Counted from the stretch's first letter, positions 34,530 through 44,344 are shown. The stretch is DNA of 62,705 nucleotides from an uncultured Saprospiraceae bacterium (GCA_938015415.1 CALLPK010000016.1:1-62705), one strand, 5' to 3'. Numbers and translations: made by a program. Notes: a model not told the origin generated them from the sequence alone.

Positions 34530-35840
34530 TTAGGTACGAATTATTTTGGCACCAAGGGCATTCAACCGGGTATCAATATTTTGGTATCCCCGATCAATCT
34601 GGTGGATATTGCGAATCACACTTGTTCCTTTAGCGGAAAGTGCTGCGATCAATAACGCAACCCCAGCCCGAATATCCGGAGAGGTCATCTCAATCGCACG
34701 CAGCTGTTGTTTTCGGTTGAGACCGATCACGGTAGCGCGGTGTGGATCACAGAGAATAATCTGTGCCCCCATATCAATTAGTTTATCTACAAAAAACAAG
34801 CGACTTTCAAACATCTTCTGATGCATCAATACACTACCTCGTGCCTGTGTAGCCATCACCAAAACAATACTCATTAAATCGGGGGTAAATCCTGGCCACG
34901 GCGCATCATAGATGGTCATAATTGAACCATCAATAAAGGTCTGAATTTCGTAAGAATCTTGTGCCGGAATATGAATATCGTCTCCTTGGATATCCATCTG
35001 AACGCCCATTCTCTCAAAGACGTTGAGGGTATTTCCCAATTGATCTACCCGACAATCCTTAATGGTAATGGACGACTGAGTCATCGCAGCTAAACCGATA
35101 AAGCTTCCTATTTCGATAAAATCAGGTAGTAACCGATGTTCTGTTCCTCCTAACTTTTCTACCCCTTCAATAGTCAGCAGATTAGAACCAATCCCGGATA
35201 TTTTACCACCCATAGCATTGATCATCTTACAGAGTTGCTGGAGATAAGGTTCGCAGGCGGCGTTATAAATCTGGGTAGTCCCTTTGGCCAATGCAGCAGC
35301 CATTACGATATTAGCAGTACCTGTAACGGATATCTCATCCATTAACAAATAAGTACCTTTCAATTCTTTGGCCTGTATAGCGTAGGCATTTTTTTCAGCA
35401 TCGTACTGAAAATCAGCCCCCAGTTTTTCGAGTGCCAAGAAGTGGGTATCCAGTCGTCGTCGACCAATTTTGTCTCCACCTGGTCTGGGCAGGTAAGCTT
35501 TGCCAAAACGGCCCAGCATGGCACCGATCAACATGACCGAACCACGAATACGGCTGGCATTTTTTCTGAATTCACTGGAATAAAAATAGTTAAGATCGAT
35601 ATCACTGGCCGTGAAAGACCAGGTTCCTGAGCTGAGGTTTATCACTTTTACCCCTAGTCCTTTAATGAGTGCAATCAGACGTTGCACATCCAAGATATCC
35701 GGAACATTGGAAAGTGTTACCGTGTGGTCGGTCAGCATGACCGCACATAAGACCTGTAATGCTTCGTTTTTTGCACCCTGCGGTACGATTTCACCATTCA
35801 GTGAAATTCCGCCAGTTACTTCAAAGGCATCCGTGTTCAT
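34530..35840 (-). CDS. murA: UDP-N-acetylglucosamine 1-carboxyvinyltransferase
   Basis: A 436-residue enzyme of the first committed step of peptidoglycan synthesis: transfer of enolpyruvate from PEP to UDP-GlcNAc. The family's substrate-binding pattern is present (GAKNEALQVL with K24 and N25; YLPRPGGDKIGRRRLDTHFLAL). The usual active-site Cys (C115 in E. coli) is Asp123 here, in PGGDKIG. The Cys-to-Asp form occurs naturally in several bacteria and makes the enzyme insensitive to fosfomycin (established for Mycobacterium and Chlamydia). Co-transcribed with DUF4290 (31 bp) and the glycosyltransferase (6 bp). Confidence 0.97.
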   Translation of the reverse strand: MNTDAFEVTGGISLNGEIVPQGAKNEALQVLCAVMLTDHTVTLSNVPDILDVQRLIALIKGLGVKVINLSSGTWSFTASDIDLNYFYSSEFRKNASRIRGSVMLIGAMLGRFGKAYLPRPGGDKIGRRRLDTHFLALEKLGADFQYDAEKNAYAIQAKELKGTYLLMDEISVTGTANIVMAAALAKGTTQIYNAACEPYLQQLCKMINAMGGKISGIGSNLLTIEGVEKLGGTEHRLLPDFIEIGSFIGLAAMTQSSITIKDCRVDQLGNTLNVFERMGVQMDIQGDDIHIPAQDSYEIQTFIDGSIMTIYDAPWPGFTPDLMSIVLVMATQARGSVLMHQKMFESRLFFVDKLIDMGAQIILCDPHRATVIGLNRKQQLRAIEMTSPDIRAGVALLIAALSAKGTSVIRNIHQIDRGYQNIDTRLNALGAKIIRT

Positions 35841-35871
35841 AGTATTTTTTTAAAGAGTCCGTAGCAGAAAA

Positions 35872-36540
35872 TTATTTTCGACGATAATTTTTTCCATTAT
35901 TATTCCTACCATACTTTCCTCCACCGCGAGAATTATTGTTGCTACGTTTTCCTCCACGACGTTTATCTTTTGAATTTTCATTGGCCCTAGCCGTATTGAT
36001 GGGATCCACATAAATGCTATCACGAACGGAAAGATCTCCTTCGGAAAGAGAGATAAGATCTGATTTTATAACTTCGTCACTCACAAAGTGTTCCCGATTC
36101 CAGGTACGATAAGCCAGCTTCATGTAAGAAGCAATTACGCCCGTAAATGCCTCTCGTTTGGGACCTACTTCCATATCCCGTGCTTTACGAATCATACGCT
36201 GCACATTTGTACCATAATGACGAAAACGTGCATCTGCCTTTGGGTAAGGTACTTTAGATGGCTTAGCCATAAATTCCTCCCGTGTTGGAGCATCTCCTTC
36301 TGGTGGTTTCACATTAAGGTCAAATCGGGCAATCTGGAAAAGATGTTTCCATAATTTCGTTCGATAATCTTCGATGGTCCGATTTTGTGGATTCATCTGA
36401 TGCATGAGCTCCACGATTTTTTCTGCAAAAGCCTGACGAAAATCGTCGTCCTCAATCGTACGTGCGTGATTGACCAGTAGTTGTACATTTCTGCCGTATT
36501 CCGGCATCTCTAGGTTTTCTTTACTAGAGTTATACTGCAT
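35872..36540 (-). CDS. DUF4290 protein with basic Asn/Gly/Arg tail
   Basis: A 222-residue protein matching DUF4290, a Bacteroidota family almost always next to murA. The helical core (about 10-180) includes EMPEYGRNVQLLVNHA, VELMHQMNPQNRTIEDYRTKLWKHLF and YGTNVQRMIRKARD. The C-terminal 40 residues are Arg, Lys, Gly and Asn-rich (RRGGKRSNNNSRGGGKYGR), resembling an RGG-type nucleic acid-binding tail. No biochemical function is known. Between glmS and murA, in the envelope-precursor operon, so a role in cell-wall synthesis or its regulation is suggested. Confidence 0.92.
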   Translation of the reverse strand: MQYNSSKENLEMPEYGRNVQLLVNHARTIEDDDFRQAFAEKIVELMHQMNPQNRTIEDYRTKLWKHLFQIARFDLNVKPPEGDAPTREEFMAKPSKVPYPKADARFRHYGTNVQRMIRKARDMEVGPKREAFTGVIASYMKLAYRTWNREHFVSDEVIKSDLISLSEGDLSVRDSIYVDPINTARANENSKDKRRGGKRSNNNSRGGGKYGRNNNGKNYRRK

Positions 36541-36610
36541 TGCTAAACTTTTGATAATATTTTTATTTATTGATTTATTAAATTTTTATGTGTATTTCTT
36601 ACTACTATTC

Positions 36611-38458
36611 TTATTCTACCGTTACAGACTTAGCCAAGTTTCGCGGTTGATCTACATTACAGCCGCGCATAAGGGCGATATGGTAAGACAATAACTGGAG
36701 TGGAATAACGGAAAGTAATGGAGATAGTGGTTCGTCTGTTTCCGGAATTTCAATTATGTGATCGGCAATTTCACTGATGATCGTATCCCCTTCGGTGACG
36801 ATGGCAATTACCTTTCCTTTACGAGCCTTCACTTCCTGAATATTACTAACTATTTTTTCGTGTGCACTTTTATTATTCGCAATAATAATGACCGGCATAT
36901 TTTCGTCAATTAGTGCAATCGGACCATGTTTCATCTCAGCCGCTGGATATCCCTCAGCGTGAATATAGGAAATTTCTTTCAATTTCAGTGCTCCTTCCAA
37001 GGCTACCGGAAAATTATATCCCCGACCGAGGTAGAGTGCATTGCTGATATCTTTTATTTCACCAGCGATAAACTTGATTTGCTCGTTCTTTTCCAGAATA
37101 GTCTGAACTTTTTGTGGAATACGTTCCAGTTCATTAATTAACTGAAGATAGTAAGAGCGAGGAATACGTCCTCTTTCATAACCCAAATTAATAGCCATTA
37201 AAGCCAGGACTGTTACTTGTCCTGTAAAAGCCTTGGTACTCGCCACTCCGATTTCAGGACCTGCGTGAATATAAGAACCTGCATCTGTGATTCGGGCGAT
37301 AGAAGATCCCACCGAGTTGACAATTCCATAAAGGGTTGCTCCCTTATCTTTTGCCATTTCAAGGGCAGCCATGGTATCTGCGGTTTCACCGGATTGAGAA
37401 AGCGCGATGACAACATCGTCCGTTCCAATAATTGGATTTCGGTAGCGCATTTCCGAAGCATATTCTACCTCAACAGGAATCCTAGCCAGTTCTTCAAAAA
37501 GATATTCACCGATCAGTCCGGCGTGCCAGGAAGTTCCACAAGCCGCAATAATAAAACGTTTAGCGGCGGAAATTTTTTCGTAAGTCGACATCAGTCCTCC
37601 AACTTTGATCCAACCTTCTGCCGCGTTAATTCTACCTGCCATTGCGTTGGTAATAGAAGTCGGTTGTTCAAAAATTTCTTTCAGCATAAAATGCTCGTAG
37701 TCCCCTTTTTCCAACTCCTCTATATTCATTTCCAACTGCTGAACGAATGGTGTTTTTAATTCGTTAGCAATTGTTTTTAAAGTCAGATCACCGTCTCGAT
37801 TAACTACTGCGATTTCTTCATCGTTCAAATAGACGACCTTCTGTGTATATTCTACGATCGGAGTAGCATCCGAAGCAATAAAAAATTCTCCATCTCCGAT
37901 TCCAATTACCAGTGGACTGGCTTTTCGGGCGGCAATCAATTGATTGGGGTTTTCTCTATCCATAATGACAATCGCATATGCGCCCACTACCTGAGACAAG
38001 GCCACTCTCACCGCCTCTTCGAGATTTAAACTATCTCGCTCCTGAATGGCTTCAATCAGATGGATTAGCACCTCCGTATCTGTTTGGCTAGTAAAGGTAT
38101 GTCCTTCTCTAATTAACGCCTTTTTTATAGGATCGTAATTTTCAATAATACCGTTATGAATAATCGCTAATCGACCATTACCAGACGTATGTGGATGCGC
38201 ATTAATATTATCTGGCTTACCATGAGTAGCCCACCGCGTATGACCGATTCCAATGGTACTTTCTATTGGTTTTGTTTTTACAAAGTCGACCAGCTCCTGC
38301 ACTTTACCTTTTCGTTTGTAAACGTGCATAGTTTTATTTTCAGCGTCATGAAGGGCAACCCCCGCACTATCGTAACCACGATATTCTAGTCTTCTTAGCC
38401 CACTGATCAGAATAGGATAAGCTTGTTTATTTCCGATGTATGCAACAATTCCACACAT
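36611..38458 (-). CDS. glmS: Glutamine--fructose-6-phosphate aminotransferase (isomerizing)
   Basis: A 615-residue enzyme that makes glucosamine 6-phosphate from fructose 6-phosphate and glutamine, the first step to UDP-GlcNAc. The N-terminal glutaminase domain begins MCGIVAYIG, so Cys2 becomes the N-terminal nucleophile after Met removal. Its RWATHG and NGIIENY motifs are intact. Two SIS isomerase domains follow (about 290-615), with GTSWHAGL, SQSGETADT and the KSVTVE C terminus. Full length. It is immediately upstream of the DUF4290-murA genes (70-bp gap), and feeds their substrate. Confidence 0.97.
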   Translation of the reverse strand: MCGIVAYIGNKQAYPILISGLRRLEYRGYDSAGVALHDAENKTMHVYKRKGKVQELVDFVKTKPIESTIGIGHTRWATHGKPDNINAHPHTSGNGRLAIIHNGIIENYDPIKKALIREGHTFTSQTDTEVLIHLIEAIQERDSLNLEEAVRVALSQVVGAYAIVIMDRENPNQLIAARKASPLVIGIGDGEFFIASDATPIVEYTQKVVYLNDEEIAVVNRDGDLTLKTIANELKTPFVQQLEMNIEELEKGDYEHFMLKEIFEQPTSITNAMAGRINAAEGWIKVGGLMSTYEKISAAKRFIIAACGTSWHAGLIGEYLFEELARIPVEVEYASEMRYRNPIIGTDDVVIALSQSGETADTMAALEMAKDKGATLYGIVNSVGSSIARITDAGSYIHAGPEIGVASTKAFTGQVTVLALMAINLGYERGRIPRSYYLQLINELERIPQKVQTILEKNEQIKFIAGEIKDISNALYLGRGYNFPVALEGALKLKEISYIHAEGYPAAEMKHGPIALIDENMPVIIIANNKSAHEKIVSNIQEVKARKGKVIAIVTEGDTIISEIADHIIEIPETDEPLSPLLSVIPLQLLSYHIALMRGCNVDQPRNLAKSVTVE

Positions 38459-38482
38459 ATTTAAACGCTTTTTTAGTGTTAA

Positions 38483-39880
38483 TTAATTCAAATTTGTAAA
38501 ATTAGCCTTTAGAGTTACCGGATATTGAGGGTGTTCAGAGCCGTATAATACGACTCGATTGGCTCTTTCATTTTTTTGAAAAACACGTAGGTATATTTCA
38601 TTTGGTAATTCTCCATCAATCATTCTTTGCAGATGACCCGCAATTTGCATTCGGTATCGGGTCAATATTTCACCATTAGGCCCTACGAACGGTTCTGGTT
38701 GTCCACCGAAGGCACTGACACCTACTACATTAAAGGTAAAAACAAAATCTTCAATACTGATAAAATTCCCTTCCTCATTTTTGTATAAAACAACAATTTG
38801 AGTAATCGATGGGTATAAATTCACATTTACATCCGAAGTCTCCTGAATCGTGACGGTAAGTTCGGCGTGATTGACCAGAACGTCATCTTTAAAGTTAGTG
38901 ATATACGGTAACTGTACCAATGTATTAGGTCCATCCATTCCCTGAATATACGTCTGTATTTTTCCTCCTTCAAAGCCATTTTCCTCCGCAGCTGCAATAT
39001 CCTCATTTGGATCATTATCAAAGGAAGAAAAGCGAACGCTGGTCGTTGTAATATTGTATTCATAGAGGAGATTATTGACCTCTCCATCATCTTCTGTATG
39101 ATAATGCAGTTGTAAACCCGTCCGTACTGCACCAATATCAAAACTGAGCATAGATCCGGTTGGTCCACCCACTGGTCTGATCGCTAATCCGCCAAAGTTG
39201 GTGAGAAAAACCTCGTTAGATTGATCACCAGTTCCGTTGAGCTGAACTAAGTCTTCTAACAATGCCAAACCATCTGCCGAATTATCTAATCTTATACTAA
39301 AAAAGGGGTTAATAGTTGCGTAGGTAGTATCTGGCGGTTCAACTGTAGTATTTATAGAAGCAATCGTAGAAGAATCCACTATTTCTGTATAATCTGGGGT
39401 AAATGTGACAGTGGCCAGGGGAGTAGGTTCAGTAGGCAGTTCACTATCCGAAAAAAAGGTATCTGCAGTGACCGGATCAGTCCTTATTTGATAAATTTCA
39501 AACTCGTGTGCAGCCGTAGAATCTCCATATATACCGTCCAAGTTATATTCTAAAATAAGCACCAACGAGTCAATCGTGGCTGTATCCGGATAGACTGGTA
39601 AAGCAACTTCATTTACTTGAAATTGCGCATAAAAATCAGCTTTTACCGCTCCAAAAACGGGATCATCAAAATAACCACATAGATAATTGTCAAATTGTAC
39701 GCTTGGACTGTGAACAACTAATTCATCTTGCGTTACTGTGGCCGTACGGATGGTAATACTATCAATGGCCAATAATCCCGACTGATCCTGATCAAGGATC
39801 TCACCTCCAACGGTGGTTGATTCTGTACATCCTGCTAAGATAAGCAAAAAGATTACGGCATAGATACCAGCTAATTTCAT
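38483..39880 (-). CDS. DUF4270 lipoprotein
   Basis: A 465-residue exported lipoprotein of the Bacteroidota family DUF4270: signal peptide with lipobox LILAGC (Cys18), then a long beta-rich region with a T.TVGGEILDQDQSG start and a YFDDPVFGAVKADFYAQF segment typical of the family. Role unknown; it is normally beside glmS. The frame is open to 39925, but the ATG at 39880 begins the signal peptide. 24 bp upstream of glmS, likely same operon. Confidence 0.88.
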   Translation of the reverse strand: MKLAGIYAVIFLLILAGCTESTTVGGEILDQDQSGLLAIDSITIRTATVTQDELVVHSPSVQFDNYLCGYFDDPVFGAVKADFYAQFQVNEVALPVYPDTATIDSLVLILEYNLDGIYGDSTAAHEFEIYQIRTDPVTADTFFSDSELPTEPTPLATVTFTPDYTEIVDSSTIASINTTVEPPDTTYATINPFFSIRLDNSADGLALLEDLVQLNGTGDQSNEVFLTNFGGLAIRPVGGPTGSMLSFDIGAVRTGLQLHYHTEDDGEVNNLLYEYNITTTSVRFSSFDNDPNEDIAAAEENGFEGGKIQTYIQGMDGPNTLVQLPYITNFKDDVLVNHAELTVTIQETSDVNVNLYPSITQIVVLYKNEEGNFISIEDFVFTFNVVGVSAFGGQPEPFVGPNGEILTRYRMQIAGHLQRMIDGELPNEIYLRVFQKNERANRVVLYGSEHPQYPVTLKANFTNLN

Positions 39881-40064
39881 GTAAGGACAATTAAAATTTT
39901 GAGGAAAAGATGGTAGTATGAACACTAACTACATGGTTAAAACGAAGCTAAGGCATTTGGATTGTGTGAAAACACGTAGAGAGATGGATAAACTAAGGAT
40001 CCGTGGTGACTTTCTAGTCTAAAAATTACTTTGCTGGAAGTATTTTGAATTTATAGATAGGAAC

Positions 40065-40092
40065 AGCGGAAAAGGTAAAAACCTTTTCCGCT
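40065..40092. terminator. Stem-loop after the glycogen synthase-like gene
   Basis: A perfect 11-bp stem, AGCGGAAAAGG (40065-40075) with CCTTTTCCGCT (40082-40092), and a 6-nt loop. It is 17 nt past the minus-strand stop at 40109. No clear T-tract follows on that strand, so termination may be partial, allowing read-through into DUF4270-glmS. Confidence 0.6.
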
Positions 40093-40108
40093 ATTGATAC
40101 CTGAATAT

Positions 40109-40927
40109 TTACTCAACTTCCTGCTCCAACAGAGAATTATAAAATTCCATGTAAGCACTGAGATAAGCTTCTGGTTGTTGAAATTCCAGACTTGGATTTT
40201 TAAATTCTTTCAACTGCCCTTGCAAATCGTCTCTTAATTCTTCACTACCAACAATTACCGCATCGGAGAAAGCTAAAGCACCTTTATGCAAAACGATTTT
40301 TTCATCGTGACGATAAGGAATCAAATCTTCCGGCTCCAAATCATTGATGGAAGCTTTGGAGGCAAACTCCTCGGTATATTTTTCGTCTAAGTCCGCATTA
40401 TAAAGCGAATAGACCACCTTTGAATTTTGAAATAAAGGTTCCGTTTTGTAGGCAGTCTTTAAGTAAAGGGGAATTAAACTAGTCATCCATCCGTGACAAT
40501 GAACGATGTCTGGCGGCCAGCCAAATTTCTTAACAGTTTCGATAACTCCTTTACAAAAGAAAATCATACGATCCACATTATCTTCAAAAGGTTTTCCTTT
40601 AGCATCTTCGAAGATGGCTTTTCTTTTGAAAAAATCTTCATTATCTAAAAAATAAACCTGCATCCGGGCACCGGGCAAAGAGGCTACTTTAATAATTAAT
40701 GGAAAATCGTCATCATCCACGATGATATTCATTCCGGATAATCTTACTACTTCATGTAAACGATGCCGGCGTTCGTTGATTGTTCCGTATCGGGGCATCA
40801 ACACTCTGATTTCCATTCCTTTTTCCTGAATGTGTTGAGGTAGTTTTCTCGCTATACTGGCGATTTCTGAGGCCAGTGTATAGGGTTCCATTTCCTGTGT
40901 AACAATCAATACTTTCTTCTTATCCAT
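40109..40927 (-). CDS. Glycogen/starch synthase catalytic-domain protein (GT5 N-terminal part only)
   Basis: A 272-residue protein corresponding to the N-terminal GT5 domain: KVLIVTQEMEPYT at the start, the LPQHIQEKGMEIRVLMPRYG segment and PDIVHCHGWMTSLIPLYLK. Full-length glycogen synthases have about 480-500 residues; the C-terminal ADP-glucose-binding half is absent. Bacteroidota commonly carry this half-length form next to panC and glmS, so it is a family feature rather than a damaged gene. An upstream in-frame GTG (40933) is less likely than the ATG at 40927. The 350-bp gap to panC (40928-41277) holds only promoter-like sequence. Confidence 0.88.
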   Translation of the reverse strand: MDKKKVLIVTQEMEPYTLASEIASIARKLPQHIQEKGMEIRVLMPRYGTINERRHRLHEVVRLSGMNIIVDDDDFPLIIKVASLPGARMQVYFLDNEDFFKRKAIFEDAKGKPFEDNVDRMIFFCKGVIETVKKFGWPPDIVHCHGWMTSLIPLYLKTAYKTEPLFQNSKVVYSLYNADLDEKYTEEFASKASINDLEPEDLIPYRHDEKIVLHKGALAFSDAVIVGSEELRDDLQGQLKEFKNPSLEFQQPEAYLSAYMEFYNSLLEQEVE

Positions 40928-41183
40928 AGACACATTTATAATTTATAAAAAAGAAGTGTAATCTTTTATTCTTAATGAAATACACATCTTCAAATAGCAC
41001 TAACTAATCTGATTGATTTAATATCCTTCAAGCATTGGTAAAATTCAGATTGGGAAGTACTTAATTTAGTTCGATTCAATGAACAGGTTTGCAAATTTAC
41101 GAAAAATATGCGAATTACTATCTGGATATCTTTTTCAAAATGTAACCTATTATATTAGGCAACGTCTCAATGAAGTTGTTTGT

Positions 41184-41219
41184 TTTGTGCAAATTCTTAT
41201 TTAAAGCCGCTTATATTTG
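41184..41219 (+). promoter_or_regulatory. Possible promoter of panC
   Basis: TATATTTG at 41212-41219 fits the -7 consensus TAnnTTTG, with TTTG at 41184-41187 as a -33 candidate (24-nt spacing, slightly long). The start codon is at 41278. The rest of the 40928-41277 gap shows nothing else I can assign. Confidence 0.4.
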
Positions 41220-41277
41220 CCTCTGAATAACTATTTTCAACATATTCTTATTTCTTTTATAAATATTACAGCAGTCT

Positions 41278-42147
41278 ATGTTTTTGTTTAAAAAAGTCGC
41301 TGATCTACAGCAATACCTCAAAAAGGTATCTCAAGAGGGAAAAACAATTGGGTTTGTTCCAACCATGGGTGCCTTGCACAACGGACACCTCTCCCTGGTC
41401 AACCGCGCCCATTCCGAGACGGACTGTACGGTGGTTAGCATTTTTGTTAATCCTACCCAGTTTAACGATAAAAAAGACCTGGAAAAATACCCGCGTACGC
41501 TAGGAACCGATATAGAGATGCTCTCATCCGTCCAAACGACAGTTCTATTTATTCCTCCGGTAGAAGAGATTTATCCGAAAGGGTTAGATACAACCCTCGA
41601 TTTGGACTTTGGGCAGCTAGCAACGGTACTGGAAGGTGCTTTTCGCCCCGGACATTTCGACGGAATGGCACAAGTGGTTCATCGACTCATAGATATTGTC
41701 AAACCTGATCGGTTATTCATGGGGCAGAAGGATTTTCAACAATTGACCATTGTAAGGTCCATGTTAAGGCAGCTAAATCATAAAACAGAGTTGGTAGTTT
41801 GTCCAATCATCCGCGAAAAAGATGGCCTGGCCATGAGCTCCCGAAATCGTCGACTGACACCTGTTTACCGCGAAAAAGCAGTATTACTAAGCCAGATTCT
41901 TTCTAAAGTTAAATCCAATATGGACACTAGAACACCGGAAAATATGTCCAAGATGGCCATGAAATCTCTAACCGAGGCTGGGTTTAGACCAGAATACTTC
42001 GAGATTGTGGACGGAATAACTTTACAACCTATTCAGCAATTTTCAGATGCTACTTTCGTCGTAGCGCTCACTGCCGCTTGGGCAGGAGAAATAAGATTGA
42101 TTGACAATATGATCCTAAAAGAAGCGCAAAAAGTAATTTTGATATGA
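41278..42147 (+). CDS. panC: Pantothenate synthetase
   Basis: A 289-residue enzyme that joins pantoate and beta-alanine with ATP to make pantothenate for coenzyme A. Signatures include GFVPTMGALHNGHLSLVNRA (HxGH ATP site), VVSIFVNPTQF, LFMGQKDFQQL (KDxQQ), and AMSSRNRRLTP (the KMSKS-like loop). Length is normal. It is divergent from the glycogen synthase-like gene and 80 bp upstream of panD, which makes its beta-alanine substrate. Confidence 0.97.
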   Translation: MFLFKKVADLQQYLKKVSQEGKTIGFVPTMGALHNGHLSLVNRAHSETDCTVVSIFVNPTQFNDKKDLEKYPRTLGTDIEMLSSVQTTVLFIPPVEEIYPKGLDTTLDLDFGQLATVLEGAFRPGHFDGMAQVVHRLIDIVKPDRLFMGQKDFQQLTIVRSMLRQLNHKTELVVCPIIREKDGLAMSSRNRRLTPVYREKAVLLSQILSKVKSNMDTRTPENMSKMAMKSLTEAGFRPEYFEIVDGITLQPIQQFSDATFVVALTAAWAGEIRLIDNMILKEAQKVILI

Positions 42148-42227
42148 AAAATTAAACTTAAATATATATATTATTTTTTCTTTATAGTCTTTATTCCTTT
42201 CTTCTAAACTCGTATTTTTGGTGCATT

Positions 42228-42575
42228 ATGATGATAACCAGATTTAAATCTAAGATACACCGTGCTACGGTAACCGAAGCCAATCTCAATTATATTGGCA
42301 GTATTACAATTGACGAAGACCTCATGGATGCTGCCAACATGCAGGATGGTGAAAAGGTCCAAATCGTTAACAATAACAATGGTGAGAGAATAGAAACCTA
42401 TATTATTACAGGCGAGCGAGGTTCAGGGGTAATCTGCCTCAACGGTGCTGCGGCCCGACGAGTAGCCGTAGGTGATATTGTCATTATTATTTCTTACGTA
42501 ATGATGGAGATTGAAGAATCAAAAAACTTCCAACCCATCAGTATTATGCCCGATGCCAATAACCGGTTAATTTAG
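42228..42575 (+). CDS. panD: Aspartate 1-decarboxylase
   Basis: A 115-residue pyruvoyl enzyme that makes beta-alanine from aspartate. The autocleavage site is Gly24-Ser25 in [12 protein letters not shown]; Ser25 becomes the pyruvoyl group. [16 protein letters not shown] is the second signature. A TATTTTTG at 42213-42220 looks like a -7 element only 7 nt upstream of the first ATG, which would give a nearly leaderless transcript if used; two consecutive ATG codons are possible starts. With panC it forms the beta-alanine/pantothenate branch. Confidence 0.96.
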   Translation: MMITRFKSKIHRATVTEANLNYIGSITIDEDLMDAANMQDGEKVQIVNNNNGERIETYIITGERGSGVICLNGAAARRVAVGDIVIIISYVMMEIEESKNFQPISIMPDANNRLI

Positions 42576-42706
42576 CGTTCGAGACTCTTTTAATTTTCTT
42601 TAATCTCGCATTATACGGTTAGTCAGATAATCGTTTTCTGGTTTCTGACAGGTATTTACTATTCGACCATTCCCAAAATTGAACTATCTTTACCCAAAAA
42701 AAGCAT

Positions 42707-43780
42707 TTGAAAAACTCACTTATCAATCTTTTCAAGTTTTTACTTTTTCTGGGGTTTGGACTAGCCATTCTATATTTTGTTTTTCAAAGACAAGAAGCTG
42801 CCTATTTGGAAGAATGTGCGCTCAAGGGGATTGCCGCTGCAGATTGTAGCCTAATCCAAAAAATTATCGATGATTTTAAGTCTGCCAATTATGGATGGAT
42901 CGCTATAGTTTATTTATGCTACATGATCAGCAATGTCAGCCGATCATTACGCTGGAAAATGTTAATCAAACCACTGGGTCGAGATGCTCGCTTCGTTAAC
43001 CTTTTTGGAGCCGTTATGTTGGGCTATTTTGGTAATCTCGGTCTCCCCCGTCTAGGCGAAGTCATGCGCTCAGTCGCTATTTCCAAATATGAAGCTGTTC
43101 CTGTCGAACGGGTCATCGGTACTGTCATCGTAGAACGACTAATGGATGTTTTATTCCTATTAATATGTGTTGGCCTTTGTCTACTAATAGAATTTGATAC
43201 AATTATTACCTATCTCCAAAAATGGCAGGAAGGTAAAAATGGTGGTGGCAGTAACTTCTTACTCTTTGGCGCCATTGGTGGCGTGCTTGCACTCTTCGTG
43301 GGCTGGTTATTTAGACAAAAAATAATGTCCACTGCACTTTTCAAAAAGATACTTAATGTAGTTAAAGGATTTGGAGAAGGAATGCTCTCTGTTCGAAAAT
43401 TAGATAATCCGATTGGATTCTGGTTGCACAGTATCAATATCTGGTTCATGTATTTCCTGATGACTTATTTCTGCTTTTTTGCGTTTGGTCCCACTGCAGA
43501 TTTAGCACCAAAAGTGGCCTTAATGGCTTTTGTAGTAGGTGCACTGGCAATCGTAGTCCCCTCCCCTGGAGGCATGGGCACTTATCACCTTTTCATTATC
43601 AATCTGTTAGCCATATACGGCATCAGCGAAGCTGATAGCTTTTCTTTTGCTAATATTCTTTTCTTCTCCGTACAACTGGGTATCAATGTCGTATTTGGGT
43701 TAATTGCCTTGCTAGGTTTACCCGCTATCAATAAAAATTATCAGCCGGAGCCATTACCGGAAGAAGCTAAAATTTTGTAA
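42707..43780 (+). CDS. Lysylphosphatidylglycerol synthase TM-region/UPF0104 flippase-like protein
   Basis: A 357-residue inner-membrane protein with about eight hydrophobic segments, matching the LPG synthase transmembrane/UPF0104 family (AglD- or MprF-like N domain). Typical features: SNVSRSLRWKMLIKPLG, MLGYFGNLGLPRLGEVMRS, VERLMDVLFL, PSPGGMGTYHLFIINLL. In some relatives this domain flips lipids. The soluble aminoacyl-transferase domain of MprF is absent. It starts with TTG at 42707. The heptose-phosphate adenylyltransferase follows after 3 bp, supporting an envelope role. Confidence 0.88.
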   Translation: MKNSLINLFKFLLFLGFGLAILYFVFQRQEAAYLEECALKGIAAADCSLIQKIIDDFKSANYGWIAIVYLCYMISNVSRSLRWKMLIKPLGRDARFVNLFGAVMLGYFGNLGLPRLGEVMRSVAISKYEAVPVERVIGTVIVERLMDVLFLLICVGLCLLIEFDTIITYLQKWQEGKNGGGSNFLLFGAIGGVLALFVGWLFRQKIMSTALFKKILNVVKGFGEGMLSVRKLDNPIGFWLHSINIWFMYFLMTYFCFFAFGPTADLAPKVALMAFVVGALAIVVPSPGGMGTYHLFIINLLAIYGISEADSFSFANILFFSVQLGINVVFGLIALLGLPAINKNYQPEPLPEEAKIL

Positions 43781-43783
43781 GAT

Positions 43784-44275
43784 ATGTTGATCGACATTCC
43801 CTCTAAACAACATACTTTTGAATCAATTATTTTTACTGTTAAAAATTGGAGGGCAGCGGGAGAAAAAATCGTCTTTACCAATGGTTGTTTTGATTTGATT
43901 CATTATGGACACTTACACTACCTAGCCGAAGCCGCACAACTCGGTGACCGTCTAATCGTTGGACTCAACAGTGACGATTCGGTAAAAAAATTAAAAGGAA
44001 AACAGCGTCCCATTAAGGACGAAACCAATCGTAGTTTTCTACTAGCTTCGCTGGCTTGCGTCGATGCGGTTGTTCTTTTTTCGGAAGATACTCCTTTAAA
44101 ATTGATTCAACTCATTCGTCCACAGGTACTCGTGAAGGGTGGTGACTGGAAACCTCCTCAGATCATCGGATCGGATATCGTACTTGGAGATGGTGGAACG
44201 GTTAAGAGTCTGGCTTTTGTGGAAGGGCATTCTACGACTTCGTTAATTAAAAAAATCCAACAACTTAAAGGCTAA
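43784..44275 (+). CDS. rfaE2: D-glycero-beta-D-manno-heptose 1-phosphate adenylyltransferase (RfaE2-type)
   Basis: A 163-residue nucleotidyltransferase that makes ADP-heptose for lipopolysaccharide core. Cytidylyltransferase-fold motifs: VFTNGCFDLIHYGHLHYL with the HxGH nucleotide site, IVGLNSDDSVKKLKG, and the VLVKGGDW and EGHSTTSLI blocks characteristic of HldE C-domain/RfaE2. This is the stand-alone adenylyltransferase; the kinase domain of HldE is not in the window. It is 3 bp after the flippase-like gene, so both are in one operon. Confidence 0.93.
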   Translation: MLIDIPSKQHTFESIIFTVKNWRAAGEKIVFTNGCFDLIHYGHLHYLAEAAQLGDRLIVGLNSDDSVKKLKGKQRPIKDETNRSFLLASLACVDAVVLFSEDTPLKLIQLIRPQVLVKGGDWKPPQIIGSDIVLGDGGTVKSLAFVEGHSTTSLIKKIQQLKG

Positions 44276-44344
44276 TTGAATTCGTCTACAACTGGTAGTG
44301 GTATAATTATTGAATGATCATAGATAGATAAACTACTATGATGT

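Noticed and set aside
40928-41277. Possible small ORFs in the panC upstream gap
   Set aside because: Only frames of about 18 codons without promoter or conserved composition; the region is explained by divergent promoters.
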